The notes: a model not told the origin generated them from the sequence alone. 64,000 nucleotides of DNA from Amylolactobacillus amylophilus DSM 20533 = JCM 1125 (GCF_001936335.1 NZ_CP018888.1:1-64000), one strand, 5' to 3'. Counted from the first letter of the stretch, positions 21,151 to 31,589 are shown. Numbers and translations are program-made.

Positions 21151-21204
21151 AATTGGCTAGAATGAATTCGGCAATCAACCGGAGTCATTCTAACCAATTT
21201 TTTT
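21151..21204 (+). terminator. Terminator of ppsR
   Basis: TTGGCTAGAATGA pairs with TCATTCTAACCAA across a 23-base loop, followed by seven T. The 370-base gap after ppsR otherwise shows only AT-rich sequence and a short GCCG/CGGC palindrome near 21259 without a T run. Confidence 0.8.
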
Positions 21205-21440
21205 GTTTCCTTTATTCAGAATCATCTAGACCCCAATGCAATACGTTTAATAAAAGAGCCGGAAAATTTCGGCAGGAGCTCAATAACTATTCTCCATAAC
21301 CATACGTTCATCGTGAAAAATACTACATTTATTATAAATTGTTTCCTTTTCTGAAAAAGGTATTATAATAAAATTTAATTAAACAAATTAACGGGGAGTG
21401 TAAAATATCTTGTGTAAACTCGTCTTCGTATGATGAAAGC

Positions 21441-21941
21441 TTGACTCTTAGTCGAACATTGATTCAAGTGTATCTTGGCCATTTTCAACTCGCTATGTTA
21501 TTCCCTCTGACAGGAACCTTAACTCAACTAGTCACAGAACTTGCAAGGCAATTTCTGGTTAACCAAGACGTCAACCTAACGTTAAATAATGATCTTATCT
21601 CTTCGTATTACTTACTTGCAATTCGTTTCGCATCCTCGTCGACTATTTTTATGATGTATTTTATGTTTGTAAATGCAGTATTGATAAATCGTCAGCTAAG
21701 AAAACAATTCTTCCAGCACCATACTGTACAGAACATCATATTTTTGTTACTTTCTTTTTTATTAATCTATACACTACTAACACCCGTTATATACCAAGTT
21801 CCCCTAGAAATGCACGACATTGCCCATTTTATTTGTGTCCTGCTTGGCATTATCGTATCCTCAATTTTGCTACTGATACTTAGAAAAAGAGGTATTCACA
21901 ACCATGAACGGGCCATGGGCAACAATGCGCACGCCTATTAA
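21441..21941 (+). CDS. Small membrane protein of unknown function, uncertain start
   Basis: 166 aa with about four membrane segments (near residues 14-30, 55-75, 95-118 and 126-145) and a short polar tail. No family is recognised. The start is doubtful: the first start-like codon in frame is TTG at 21441 with weak upstream complementarity, whereas a good GGGGAG site at 21393-21398 points to TTG at 21410 in another frame that stops after seven codons. The 5' end may therefore be frameshifted. The frame is open back to about 21390. Confidence 0.45.
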   Translation: MTLSRTLIQVYLGHFQLAMLFPLTGTLTQLVTELARQFLVNQDVNLTLNNDLISSYYLLAIRFASSSTIFMMYFMFVNAVLINRQLRKQFFQHHTVQNIIFLLLSFLLIYTLLTPVIYQVPLEMHDIAHFICVLLGIIVSSILLLILRKRGIHNHERAMGNNAHAY

Positions 21942-22225
21942 AAATACAGAAATCCACATTAATTGAGGCATATTAGGCTTATCAAAAATAATTCAAGAGT
22001 CGTTTCATTGCACCAATCATAATCTTCTTCATTCCTTTGGATGTTGAAGATCTTTTTTTGTTTAAGTACCAAGCTCAGGAGAAGTTACCTGAATAAGCTG
22101 CAAAGTAGCCTTTTTATCCTGCTGCATGAGTCAAAGGCTCCTATAACTATAGTTTCATAGCCAAACTACCAAAAAGTGGTGCAGCCATTCCCGTCGGAAT
22201 GATTACACCACTAATGTTAGTAAGT

Positions 22226-23149
22226 TTATTTGTTTTCTGCCAGTACATGTTCTGCAAGTGCGGGATCAAACGTTTGTTGACGTAACTCACTGATCTCAAA
22301 TTTATATGGTGAATACTTCTTTTTCGGATTCGCAGGATCCACAATTAGCGGCGTCTCCATGATCTTTGGAATCGACTTCAGCTCAGGAAGGTATGCTACA
22401 GTATTCAACAGCTGGAAGCCTAATTCACCATAGCCCAGATTGGCGTGTCTATCTTTGTGCGAATTTAAGCCAAATTTTGAGTCGTTCAAGTGAATTGTTG
22501 AAATTCTGTCCAAGCCCACTATCTGATCAAACTGGGTCAACACACCTGAAAGATCGTTCTTGATATCGTAACCGCCATCGTAGACATGACAGGTGTCAAA
22601 TGTGATGGCCAGACGATCATTGTGGCTAGTCTGTGTGATAATTGAAGCAAGTTCCTCAAATGTCTTACCTACCTCTGTCCCCTTGCCAGCCATGGTTTCA
22701 ATCGCAATTGTGACCTTCTTAGTTGCAGTCTGGCCTAAGATACGGTCAAGCATCTGAGCAATTTGCTTGATGGCTGCTGCACTACCGGCTCCAACGTGTG
22801 CCCCAGGATGGAAACTAATAGTACTTGCGCCAATTGCCTCTGCGCGTTCTAGCTCACCTAAGAGAAACTCTTCGGCAAAACCAAGGGTCTCGGTCTTAAT
22901 CGTATTACCAAGATTGATGATGTAAGGTGCATGCACAACAACCGGTGCAATCTTAGCCTCTTTAAGCAGCGCTTTACCAGCTTCGATATTGAAGGCAGAA
23001 AGCTCCTTCCGCCGAGTATTTTGTGGCGCACCCGTAAAGACCATCATCGTATTTGCACCATTTTGCATAGATTCCTCGGCAGCGCCAACCAGCATCTTTG
23101 TGCCACCCATGCTGACATGACTGCCAATCAGTAAATCAGAATTAATCAA
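22226..23149 (-). CDS. nfo: Endonuclease IV (AP endonuclease)
   Basis: 307 aa TIM-barrel enzyme with a trinuclear zinc site; ligand motifs visible include SFHPGAHVG, AIETMAGKG, ITFDTCHVYDGGYD and HLNDSKFGLNSHKDRHANLG (shown in part). It cleaves DNA at abasic sites in base excision repair. It overlaps the preceding YitT-family gene by 8 bases. About 280 bases downstream hold no convincing gene. Confidence 0.97.
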   Translation of the reverse strand: MINSDLLIGSHVSMGGTKMLVGAAEESMQNGANTMMVFTGAPQNTRRKELSAFNIEAGKALLKEAKIAPVVVHAPYIINLGNTIKTETLGFAEEFLLGELERAEAIGASTISFHPGAHVGAGSAAAIKQIAQMLDRILGQTATKKVTIAIETMAGKGTEVGKTFEELASIITQTSHNDRLAITFDTCHVYDGGYDIKNDLSGVLTQFDQIVGLDRISTIHLNDSKFGLNSHKDRHANLGYGELGFQLLNTVAYLPELKSIPKIMETPLIVDPANPKKKYSPYKFEISELRQQTFDPALAEHVLAENK

Positions 23150-24020
23150 CTTCTACCTCCTTAAATCGTCCAAGAGTTTTGACAGTTTCCGTGATGCTGA
23201 CAAAGGCATACGGGTCGTTTTTACGGATAATCTGTTCGATGTCATAAATCTCATAACGCGCAACAATCGTTATCAGAACAGTCTTTTCCGTGTGACCAAA
23301 CGCACCCTCGGCGTCATGAATAATAGTGATACCACGGTGCATTCGCGCCTGAATACTATCAATGATTTTCCGCGATTGACTAGTCACAATGAGTACCTGC
23401 ATCCGTTGGTGCTGTGTGTAGATCATGTCGATCACTCGACCGTTGACAAAGATACTGATGGCGGTGTATAACGCATGAATCCAGCCAAACGTGACACCAG
23501 CAAGTGCAACAATCACTAGGTTAACCGCAATATTAATTGTGCCGAAACTTCTCCCGGTTTTTTTACGGAGGATAATCCCGGCGATATCGAGTCCACCAGT
23601 AGAGATCCCACTCTTCAGCGCAATCCCAGTACCAGCACCGTTAATGAGTCCACCAAAAAGTGCGCACAAAATCGGATCAAACTTGATCGTTAGCGGTGGA
23701 ATCAGGTGCATCATAATCGAGCCCAGGAGTACCGCAATCATTGAAAACATCGTGAACCGATGCCCAATCTTAAACCACCCGAGGAAGAATAACGGAATAT
23801 TCAACACAAAGTACATAATTGAGGTGGAGAGGACAAACGGAAAATACCGTTCAGTGAGGGTTTGCACCACTTGCGCAAATCCCGTCACCCCACTCGCATA
23901 AATGCCCCCCGGATGCCAGAAAAAGTTCAAAGCAATCGCCACCGCAATTGAATAGAAGAAGGCGGCGGTGACTTTAGAGATTAAATTGTGTTGGCGCGAC
24001 ATCTGTGTCAAATGATCCAT
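23142..24020 (-). CDS. YitT family membrane protein (DUF161/DUF2179)
   Basis: 292 aa. Five or six membrane helices in the first 180 residues, including the repeated GG...G.G.....G motifs (ASGVTGFAQVV, GGLINGAGTGIALKSG), then a cytoplasmic DUF2179 domain from about residue 205 to 285. The family is widespread in Firmicutes; transport substrate unknown. The start is the ATG at 24020 with AGGAAG upstream. Confidence 0.9.
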   Translation of the reverse strand: MDHLTQMSRQHNLISKVTAAFFYSIAVAIALNFFWHPGGIYASGVTGFAQVVQTLTERYFPFVLSTSIMYFVLNIPLFFLGWFKIGHRFTMFSMIAVLLGSIMMHLIPPLTIKFDPILCALFGGLINGAGTGIALKSGISTGGLDIAGIILRKKTGRSFGTINIAVNLVIVALAGVTFGWIHALYTAISIFVNGRVIDMIYTQHQRMQVLIVTSQSRKIIDSIQARMHRGITIIHDAEGAFGHTEKTVLITIVARYEIYDIEQIIRKNDPYAFVSITETVKTLGRFKEVEVD

Positions 24021-24080
24021 AAATTGACTTCCTTTAGGTTCTTACAGTTCATTTTAACAAATATCGCGCAAAGATAAAGC

Positions 24081-24623
24081 TTATTTATGCCAATGTTTTT
24101 TGATAAATTCACTGCGGCCACCGGCCTCTTCTAGCGCATATCTAGTAGGATCCTTCTTGTAGAAGTCCTGGTGATACTCTTCTGCTTCATAGAAAGGCTT
24201 CGCAGGTTCAATTGTGGTCACAATCGGATCATCAAAGCGATTACTTTCGTCCAGTTGTTGCTTTGATTGTTCAGCGATTTGTTCCTGCTCAGTCGAATTG
24301 TAGAAAATAACTGGGCGGTACGAATCACCACGGTCTTGGAATTGGCCACCCGCATCTGTTGGATCAGTCACCTGCCAATAAAGTTCCACGAGTTCAGCGT
24401 AACTTATTTTGCTTTTGTCAAAAGTAATCTTTACGGCTTCTGTGTGCCCAGTTGTGTGCGAACACACTTGCTCATATGTTGGGTTTGGCACATGTCCACC
24501 AGTGTAACCAGAACGTACTGAAACTATTCCCTCGTGTTGGTCAAAGGGCTCGACCATACACCAGAAACAACCTCCTGCAAAAATAGCTGTATCAATATTA
24601 GAATTTTTCAGTTGCTCTGTCAT
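24081..24623 (-). CDS. msrA: Peptide methionine (S)-S-oxide reductase
   Basis: 180 aa. The catalytic cysteine lies in [13 protein letters not shown] (about residue 19), the usual position. Reduces the S epimer of methionine sulfoxide in proteins. It overlaps msrB by one base, so both stereoisomers are handled by one operon. Confidence 0.97.
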   Translation of the reverse strand: MTEQLKNSNIDTAIFAGGCFWCMVEPFDQHEGIVSVRSGYTGGHVPNPTYEQVCSHTTGHTEAVKITFDKSKISYAELVELYWQVTDPTDAGGQFQDRGDSYRPVIFYNSTEQEQIAEQSKQQLDESNRFDDPIVTTIEPAKPFYEAEEYHQDFYKKDPTRYALEEAGGRSEFIKKHWHK

Positions 24624-25066
24624 TATTCATTTCCCCTATCAAAAAGTTCGAGATAATCACCATAACCTGCCGCCGTAAGTTGCTCAACCGGGATAAAGCG
24701 TAGTGCAGCAGAATTAATGCAGTAACGTAGGCCACCACGGTCCTCCGGGCCATCTGTGAACACGTGACCTAGATGCGAGTCAGCTTCTTTACTACGCACC
24801 TCCGTCCGTTCTTGCATTAATTTTGTATCACGCTTCTCAGTTAACTTTACAATTGGTTTCGTGAATGAGGGCCAACCACAACCGGCATCATATTTATCCG
24901 TTGAGGAGAACAACGGCTCACCGCTGACCACATCAACGAAGATTCCGTCTTGCCAGAAATCATCGTATTCACCACTAAAAGGCATCTCTGTTGCAGCGTT
25001 TTGGGTGACCTCGAATTGCTCCTTTGTCAGTCTTTCCTTTAAATCTGCTTGATCTTTGTGCATCAT
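24623..25066 (-). CDS. msrB: Peptide methionine (R)-S-oxide reductase
   Basis: 147 aa. DAGCGWPSF and the catalytic-cysteine motif [11 protein letters not shown] near residue 118 identify MsrB; the zinc-binding CxxC pairs are absent, as in many Firmicute forms. First gene of msrB-msrA. Confidence 0.97.
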   Translation of the reverse strand: MMHKDQADLKERLTKEQFEVTQNAATEMPFSGEYDDFWQDGIFVDVVSGEPLFSSTDKYDAGCGWPSFTKPIVKLTEKRDTKLMQERTEVRSKEADSHLGHVFTDGPEDRGGLRYCINSAALRFIPVEQLTAAGYGDYLELFDRGNE

Positions 25067-25178
25067 CTGACCTCACTTTTCTGCTTGAACATCTTATTGT
25101 TCATGATTGTATGTTTAATTATAGTTGTTTACAAGTAATTTGCGAATAAACAGTTCGGTAAATTCCGTTATTTAAAAA

Positions 25179-25212
25179 TAAAATAAAAAAGCAAGACTAA
25201 TCCTGCTTTTCC
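25179..25212 (-). terminator. Terminator of hisS-aspS
   Basis: On the minus strand AAAGCAGGA...TCTTGCTTTTTTATTTT forms a short hairpin with a T run, overlapping the last aspS codons. Confidence 0.75.
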
Positions 25213-26963
25213 ACCTCTAAACCGAGCTCATCTAGTTGTTTAGCATCAACGGGTGCTGGGGCCTGCATCATAGGCTCACTTGCCTTTGAGTTCTTCGGAA
25301 ATGCGATTACATCACGAATGTTTTTCCGATCCGCCAGAAGCATGGCAAATCGATCGAGTCCGATTGCCAAACCGCCAATTGGTGGGAAGCCGTAGTCAAG
25401 CGCCTCTAAGAGGAACCCAAATTGCTCTTCGGCCTGCTCCTGCGTAAATCCTAACGCATGCAACATTTTCTCCTGGATCTCTCTTGTGTGTATTCTGATT
25501 GATCCACCACCAAGTTCGTAGCCGTCTAAGACGATATCATAACTTCTCGCGTGGGCCGCGTGGGGGTCACTATCAAGCAACTTCACACCGGCATCGTCCG
25601 GCATTGTAAATGGATGGTGGGCCGCAGTCCAGCGCTCATCACCCTCATCGTATTCGAAGAGCGGCCAATCAACTACCCAAGTGAATGCAAATTGAGATTC
25701 ATCAATCAGGTTAAATTCCTTAGCGAGAGCAGTTCGGAGATAACCAAGGCTGTCAGCAACCACCTTAGCACGATCTGCCACGAACAGTACCAAATCGTCG
25801 TCCGTGACGTTTAATTTATCGGCCAACAAAGGCAACTCATTTGGTAGGAATTTGGTAATTGGCCCGCTAAATTCGCCATTAGTAAACTTCAACCAAGCGA
25901 GACCTTTTGCACCAAAGCGTTTGATGTAATCTTGTTTTGTATCAATTTGCTTCCTGGAATACTGAGCAGCAGCGCCCGGAACCACAATGGCCTTAACCTG
26001 ACCACCATTAGCAACGGTACCAGAGAATACCTTGAAATCACTATTCTTAACTAAGGCGGAGACATCTTGTAACTCCATCCCAAACCGTAAATCCGGCTTG
26101 TCGGAACCAAAGCGGTCCATCGCTTCCTGCCAAGTTAGCCGCGGAAACGGTAGCTGCACATCAACACCCATGACGTCATGCATCACTTTTTGAAGCAGTC
26201 CCTCAGTCAGAGTTTGAATCTGTTCCTCATCGAGGAAACTAGTCTCTAAATCAATCTGGGTGAATTCTGGTTGCCGGTCGCCACGTAGATCCTCATCACG
26301 GAAGCAACGGGCAATTTGATAATAGCGGTCGAAACCAGCACCCATCAGTAATTGTTTAAACAGTTGAGGTGATTGGGGCAACGCGTAGAAGCTGCCCGGA
26401 TAAATGCGAGATGGCACCAGATAGTCGCGCGCACCTTCTGGGGTTGATTTACCCAAGATTGGTGTTTCAATGTCGATGAATCCTTGCTCATCAAGATACT
26501 GATGCGTTGCTTGCATAATCTTTGCTCTTTTGATGATTGCTGCCTGCATCTCTGGCCGACGTAGATCTAAGTAACGGTACTTTAACTTAGTTTCCTCCGT
26601 TGCTGTCGTGTCATCCTTCACATCAAATGGCGGTGTTTTAGACTTATTGAGCAGCTCAAGTTCAGAGACCTCTACTTCAATCTGGCCCGTCTTCATCTGG
26701 TCATTGACTGCGCCCTGACCCCGCTTTACAACCCGTCCGTGAACCGTAATCACGTCTTCGGCACGCAAAGACTCTGCACTAGTAAGTAGCGCGGTCCCAC
26801 TTGCCTGGCTCACAACCAGCTGGACGATGCCCTCGCGGTCCCGCAAGTCAATGAAAACCAGATTACCTAAGCTGCGGGCCTTTTGAACCCAACCGTATAA
26901 CACAACGTCTTGATTCAGATATTCTTCTGTGATTAGGCCACAATAATTTGTTCGTTGATCCAT
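25197..26963 (-). CDS. aspS: Aspartyl-tRNA synthetase
   Basis: 588 aa, bacterial type. N-terminal OB-fold anticodon-binding domain, class II core with [13 protein letters not shown] and [19 protein letters not shown] (motif 2), a GAD insert domain, and GIGLDR-type motif 3 ([13 protein letters not shown]). Charges tRNA-Asp (possibly also tRNA-Asn). Cotranscribed with hisS under one T-box leader. Confidence 0.98.
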   Translation of the reverse strand: MDQRTNYCGLITEEYLNQDVVLYGWVQKARSLGNLVFIDLRDREGIVQLVVSQASGTALLTSAESLRAEDVITVHGRVVKRGQGAVNDQMKTGQIEVEVSELELLNKSKTPPFDVKDDTTATEETKLKYRYLDLRRPEMQAAIIKRAKIMQATHQYLDEQGFIDIETPILGKSTPEGARDYLVPSRIYPGSFYALPQSPQLFKQLLMGAGFDRYYQIARCFRDEDLRGDRQPEFTQIDLETSFLDEEQIQTLTEGLLQKVMHDVMGVDVQLPFPRLTWQEAMDRFGSDKPDLRFGMELQDVSALVKNSDFKVFSGTVANGGQVKAIVVPGAAAQYSRKQIDTKQDYIKRFGAKGLAWLKFTNGEFSGPITKFLPNELPLLADKLNVTDDDLVLFVADRAKVVADSLGYLRTALAKEFNLIDESQFAFTWVVDWPLFEYDEGDERWTAAHHPFTMPDDAGVKLLDSDPHAAHARSYDIVLDGYELGGGSIRIHTREIQEKMLHALGFTQEQAEEQFGFLLEALDYGFPPIGGLAIGLDRFAMLLADRKNIRDVIAFPKNSKASEPMMQAPAPVDAKQLDELGLEVEKQD

Positions 26964-26980
26964 TATTTTCAGTATCTCCT

Positions 26981-28267
26981 CTAATTAAATTGTCTCAAGA
27001 CATTTTGTAAGTCTGTTTCTATCTGGTCAAAAGTGGTCGCGACTTGCTTGCCGTCTGTCAACCTTTTCACTGCAACCGACTTCGTAGCAATCTCTTCATC
27101 ACCCAACGTGATGACATATTGGGCATTTGCCCGAGTAGCTGCCTTAAATTGAGCCTTCAATTTACGTTGCTCCACGTCGTATTCCGCGCTAAAGCCTGCA
27201 CTTCTAATACTTTCTGTTAACTTAATTGTTGGTACAATTGTGTCGTCGCCAACATTTGCAATAAAGAAATCAATTCCTGATTCCGCGAACAATTGTGGAT
27301 TCTGGACGTTCAAGACTAAGAGAAGGCGTTCAAGGCCAATACCAAAACCGACAGCCGGCGTCTGCGGACCCGAAAATTCCGCGACGAGATCGTCGTAACG
27401 ACCCCCACCAAGAATAGTAGACTTGCTGTGCCAGAGCTCTTGATCGTCAACCATGAATTCGAAGATCGTACCGGTATAGTAGTCAAGTCCCCGGACCAAA
27501 TCATCGTCTAGTTCATAATTTACGCCAAGTTGTGTCAGAGTATCAGTAATTAGATTAAAGTTGGCTTTTGATTCATCGTCCAGATAGTCAATAATTTTCG
27601 GTGCATCTGGAAGAAATTGTTGATCTGCCTCATCTTTAGAATCGAGAATCCTCAAAGGATTCGTCGTGAGGCGGCGTTTTGAATCCGCGCTGAGTGAGTC
27701 AACGAGCGGTGTGAAGTAGGCAACTAGGGCATCATGGTACTTTGCCCGCACATATTTCGTACCTAAGCTATTGATGTGTAATTCGTAATTTTTCACGCCG
27801 AGAGTCTGCAACAGCTTGTAACCAAGCATGACAACCTCAATATCCTGCAGAGCGTTACTTGAACCGAATGATTCCACACCGATTTGGTGGAACTGCCGTT
27901 GACGTCCCGCCTGGGGACGCTCATAACGAAACATCGGTTCGATGTAGAAAAGCTTATATGGCTTCGCGTATTCTGGTCCATACAATTTATTTTCAACAAA
28001 CGAACGCACAACGCCAGCTGTACCCTCGGGACGTAGGGCTAGCCTTCTATTCCCCTTATCCAAGAAATCGTACATTTCCTTCTGGACGACATCACTCTCT
28101 TCACCACTTGAGCGCGCGAAGAGCTCGTAGTTCTCGAAGATTGGGGTGCGAATCTCCTGATAATTAGCTTTTTGGAAAAAGTTCCGGGTAATCTCCTCCA
28201 CCTTCTGCCATTGTCTGACAGTCTGGGGTAGAATATCTACGGTTCCCTTTGGTTTTTGTAATTTCAT
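26981..28267 (-). CDS. hisS: Histidyl-tRNA synthetase
   Basis: 428 aa. Class II motifs include [10 protein letters not shown] and [16 protein letters not shown] (motif 2), then the His-specific [13 protein letters not shown] and GGGRYDDL, and a C-terminal anticodon domain. First gene of hisS-aspS; start ATG at 28267 behind GGAGGAG. Confidence 0.98.
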   Translation of the reverse strand: MKLQKPKGTVDILPQTVRQWQKVEEITRNFFQKANYQEIRTPIFENYELFARSSGEESDVVQKEMYDFLDKGNRRLALRPEGTAGVVRSFVENKLYGPEYAKPYKLFYIEPMFRYERPQAGRQRQFHQIGVESFGSSNALQDIEVVMLGYKLLQTLGVKNYELHINSLGTKYVRAKYHDALVAYFTPLVDSLSADSKRRLTTNPLRILDSKDEADQQFLPDAPKIIDYLDDESKANFNLITDTLTQLGVNYELDDDLVRGLDYYTGTIFEFMVDDQELWHSKSTILGGGRYDDLVAEFSGPQTPAVGFGIGLERLLLVLNVQNPQLFAESGIDFFIANVGDDTIVPTIKLTESIRSAGFSAEYDVEQRKLKAQFKAATRANAQYVITLGDEEIATKSVAVKRLTDGKQVATTFDQIETDLQNVLRQFN

Positions 28268-28279
28268 TTAATCTCCTCC

Positions 28280-28475
28280 AAAATAAAAAGCACCCTTGAT
28301 TAATTCATCAAGGGCGCATTCCTACGCGGTACCACCTTAGTAATTGCTACGAATAACGCTCGCCAAACGGTTTAATCTCAAAAGTTGTCACGAGCGTTTC
28401 AATAGCTTTACACCGACCAGCTACTCTCTGTCTTTTTTGCTCTCAGTCTTTCTCATTGATTAATTACTTAATTGG
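28280..28475 (-). promoter_or_regulatory. T-box leader of hisS-aspS
   Basis: The T-box AAGGTGGTACCGCG lies at 28325-28338 on the minus strand, followed by the terminator stem GCACCCTTGAT and its complement with a T run (28284-28316). Upstream, AGAGAG and GGTGTAAA mark the distal part of stem I; downstream of these, GTGACAACTTT places GAC (Asp) at 28387-28389 in the position where the glyQ leader has GGC. No CAC or CAT fits that spot. Confidence 0.92.
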
Positions 28476-28480
28476 TATCT

Positions 28481-28509
28481 AGAATACTTAATTGAACAGG
28501 CCTTGTCAA
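28481..28509 (-). promoter_or_regulatory. Sigma-A promoter of hisS-aspS
   Basis: On the minus strand, TTGACA at 28504-28509 and TATTCT at 28481-28486 separated by 17 bases, just before the T-box leader. Confidence 0.8.
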
Positions 28510-28549
28510 TACTCATTCGGTGTTAAACCGAAATTTCATACCGAAGCAC

Positions 28550-29346
28550 CTAAAATTCGTTATTTTGAACAGTTAAATTATTTCGGCCCCGGGCCTTTGA
28601 CCGGTAAAGCATTTGATCAGCACGCTCATATAAATCCTCCGGGCTATAATCTGCTAGGCTGGTCTGTGCGACGCCAATGGAAATAGTGACGATTAATTCC
28701 TCACCATCCACGGAGGTAAAGGTCATCTTATTCAGACTTTCCTTCAACTTTTCTGCAGCACATGTTGCCTCTTCTAAGCTACAATTCGGCAGAACAATAT
28801 TAATTTCATCACCGCCAACACGGTAGCTTTTGGCACTCTTGAAATAACCTGCTCCATCACGGTACTAGCCTCCGCTAACCGCGGTTACCTGTAAAGTGGC
28901 CAAAGCCGTCATTCAGATTTTTGAAGTGATCAATATCGAGGGCAATCATCAAGAGTGGCTCTTTTGTCTTCTGCCAATGCTTAAAATTGTTCGCTAATTG
29001 TTCAACAAATGAACCGTAGTTATTTAAGCTGGTCAACCAATCGGTGTTTGCCTGCTGTAAAATGGTGTCCACATAAATATCCTCTGCATTAAATTGTGAG
29101 AGCATGAAGTAGACGAGTCCATCGAGGATAATTAAAGAGCTAGAATAGAAAAGAGCTTCGCTCAAGCTAATCATTCCCATTCCGGGCACAACACCATTTT
29201 TGAAAGTGGCTAAGAAATAGAAGATACAAAAAAGAATCAATGCACTTGCATGGAGCACAATCGTGCTGACCTTTTGTTTTCTAATTAATATCACCATGAT
29301 GCCTAAAAACAGTTGAACAACAATGAAAATGGCAACGACAGGAATA
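28550..29346 (-). pseudogene. Membrane-anchored GGDEF (diguanylate cyclase) remnant
   Basis: About three membrane segments (IPVVAIFIVVQLFLG and following) lead into the GGDEF-domain opening ANTDWLTSLNNYGSF and MIALDIDHFKNLNDGFGH. The frame is then lost: EASTVMEQ, SYRVGGDEINIVLP and the C-terminal SIGVAQTS...YERADQMLYRSK lie in different frames, needing at least two frameshifts around 28790-28880. The active-site motif reads GGDEI. The upstream part is fused in frame to a flavoprotein fragment. A working enzyme would make c-di-GMP; this one cannot. Confidence 0.8.
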
Positions 29347-30371
29347 GTAAGTCCCGTGTTTGCCAGTGTATAGTCAAAGAAACGTAGTGCAGTTTTTCCT
29401 TGTTTGCCAGGAAACTTCTGCACGTGGCCAAACACGTTTCTACCCGCAATGTAACCTTGCTTCACGGCGTTCGATGCTAACGGAATATACATATCTTGTT
29501 TTAGTGGATTATAAGTGATTGCCGCTGAATCACCGGCGGCTAAAATGTCCGGTTCAGAGGTCTCAAGCCATTCGTTCGTCAACAGCGCACCAGTTTTGTC
29601 CATCTCGACCTTACCAAACAATAATTCAGTATTTGCCAAGAAGCCAGTGCAGACAATTACTAGATCTGCGGTAATCTGCCCTTGCGCGGTATTAATGAGT
29701 ACCTGCTTGGTCCCATTTACACTGCCAAAGGAGTTTTAACCCGATGACCTAAGCGAACGTCTACCCCATGTTGTTGCAGTGTTTCTACGATTTTAAGCGA
29801 CATGTCTGCGTCTACGTAGTTATTAAGCAATTGCTTATTACCCTGAATTAGCGTTACTTGGTGGTCTGTGTTGGCATAGGCCTCGGCCAGTTCAATCCCA
29901 ATAAAGCAGCCACCTACAATCGCGATATGCTGGTTGTCTTTCGCGCTATTATAGATTGCTTTTGCCTGCTTATAACCATACACAATAGCACCTTATCGTT
30001 ATCTATGCCCGTTAAAGGAGGTACCTGAACATAAGAACCCGTGCTCATAATCAACTTATCGTAAGTATCTGTCACAACCTTTTTGGTGCTCATGTCTTGC
30101 ACGAGTATGGATTTTTCTTTTGGATTGATCTTTAAAACGTCGTGCATAGTCTTGACTTTTGCGCCAATACTTGCCAGATGCTCCGGTGTTTCGTAGAACA
30201 TATCCTCAAGTTTGTCGACGACTCCCTCTAAGTATAAAGAGATACCACACGACAGAAAAGAAACGTTGTCATTTCGTTCATAAATAGTTAATCAGTGTCT
30301 GGATGATTCGTTATAATTTCTTTCGCGGTTGAAACACCAGCGTGTGTGCAGCCAACTATTACTAACTTCAT
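29347..30371 (-). pseudogene. NADH oxidase/peroxidase-like flavoprotein remnant
   Basis: Starts MKLVIVGCTHAGVSTAKEI (FAD-binding strand), then in other frames SFLSCGISLYL (redox-active Cys), IAIVGGCFIGIELAEAY (NADH-binding), and DILAAGDSAAI...PLASNAVKQG, the second FAD motif. Frameshifts are needed near 30288, 29985 and 29735. The expected C-terminal dimerisation domain is missing: after FFDYTLANTGLT, near 29347, the frame runs straight into the membrane part of the GGDEF gene, as if a deletion joined the two. Confidence 0.8.
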
Positions 30372-30392
30372 CTTATTCCCCTTTTCTTTTAC

Positions 30393-31007
30393 TTAATTAT
30401 CCGGGTCATCATCAAGTAGCTTCAAAATATGTGGCTTACCATAATAGTACCCTTGTCTTAACGTGATATTCATTTTATTCAACAGTTGATCTTCTTCCTC
30501 ACTCTCAATACCTTCAAGGATAAATCTTAGGTTGTTCTTCTGTGCTAAGTCCCGCAAGAAAACTATTTTGTCTTGAATTTCCTGGTCAAAAACTGACTCT
30601 TCAAAGTTTTGTAGCGCAAATTTCAGTTCACTCAAGTAAGGCATGAATCTGTCGACGTTATCCAGCTGGTTCAAGCCAGTGCCAACGTCATCAAGCGAGA
30701 GTTCAATGCCCCGTAACTGATAGTTAACTAGTGCTTGTTGTAAATCTTCAAAGTTAATTTCAACAGGATTATCCTCCTCAGTAAGCTCCACGACGAGTTT
30801 TAGGGGGCGCAACAGATTTTGTACATAGATAAGCGCTTCATTAATCTCTGACGTTAATAGCTGCTGCCGGTTCAGATTAACGGACACGTAACCCACCTTC
30901 AAGGCCAGTTTCTGCATACTGCCAATTAGAATACTAGCAATTGTCTTGGCTGGAATCTTACTGAAGTCTGCTAGCGGGCGCCATCCATCAGCTGTGTTAA
31001 CCTTCAT
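30393..31007 (-). pseudogene. Truncated EAL-domain (c-di-GMP phosphodiesterase-like) protein
   Basis: 204 codons. Conserved EAL-domain residues are present: VNLNRQQL, VVELTEED, LSLDDVGTGLNQL, ELKF, FILEGIESEEE and RQGYYYGKP. The first strand with the EAL signature itself is missing; upstream, GYKLLMKV continues in frame for about 17 codons and then meets a TAA, with no start site. Lacking the EAL glutamate, hydrolysis of c-di-GMP is unlikely, though binding is conceivable. It lies just upstream of the flavoprotein/GGDEF remnants and probably belonged with them. Confidence 0.7.
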
Positions 31008-31080
31008 TAAAAGCTTATAGCCAACAGATGTTATTTTTCCGCTTTTTGATGATTATTTTTTCAGCAGTTTTGATTGCTAC

Positions 31081-31108
31081 AAAAAAACAACCGAAATGGT
31101 TGCCTTAT
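31081..31108 (-). terminator. Terminator of the relA-dtd unit
   Basis: On the minus strand GCAACCATTTCGGTTG is followed by seven T, 35 bases after the dtd stop. Confidence 0.85.
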
Positions 31109-31142
31109 TCTCATGGTCCTAGAAAAACTAATAATTATTTAT

Positions 31143-31589
31143 TTAACTAACCCGTTCCTCAAATATAATCGTCACCGGTCCGTCGTTGTGCAGGTTAACC
31201 TGCATATCCGCGCCAAATTCACCGGTTTGAACCAAAAGACCGTTGGCACGCAATCGGTCATTGAATTGCTCAAATAGCGGTTCTGCAAGCTCGGGCCGCA
31301 TTGCTTGTGTGAAACTCGGCCGGTTACCATGGCTCGTGTCCGCCAGTAGCGTGAATTGACTGACAGAGAGAATCTGGCCAGCCACATCCGCTAACGCTAG
31401 GTTCATCTTGTCATTTTGGTCACTGAAAACACGGAGTTTCGTGATTTTGTCAGCAAATTTATGTGCTAAGGATAGTGTATCCCCCTGCTCGATTCCGACG
31501 AGTAGTAGAAAACCCTTACCTATCCGGGCGATTTGATTCTGGGCGACCGTGACGCTAGCTTCTGTAACGCGTTGAACTACAATTCTCAT
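31143..31589 (-). CDS. dtd: D-aminoacyl-tRNA deacylase
   Basis: 148 aa. The family signatures SQFTLLADTSHGNRPSF and the C-terminal NDGPVTI (cross-subunit GP motif) are clear. Removes D-amino acids and glycine wrongly attached to tRNA. Overlaps the upstream (p)ppGpp synthetase gene by one base, a common Firmicute pairing. Confidence 0.97.
   Translation of the reverse strand: MRIVVQRVTEASVTVAQNQIARIGKGFLLLVGIEQGDTLSLAHKFADKITKLRVFSDQNDKMNLALADVAGQILSVSQFTLLADTSHGNRPSFTQAMRPELAEPLFEQFNDRLRANGLLVQTGEFGADMQVNLHNDGPVTIIFEERVS

Noticed and set aside
21250-21295. GAGCCG...CGGC...GCTC palindromes after ppsR as a terminator or RNA
   Set aside because: No T run follows, and the stem is short; the real terminator lies upstream at 21151-21204.
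22147-22225. Minus-strand tail reading GVIIPTGMAAPLFGSLAMKL after nfo
   Set aside because: It resembles a transporter end, but there is no matching upstream part; the only upstream frame is a shadow of nfo. Too short to call.
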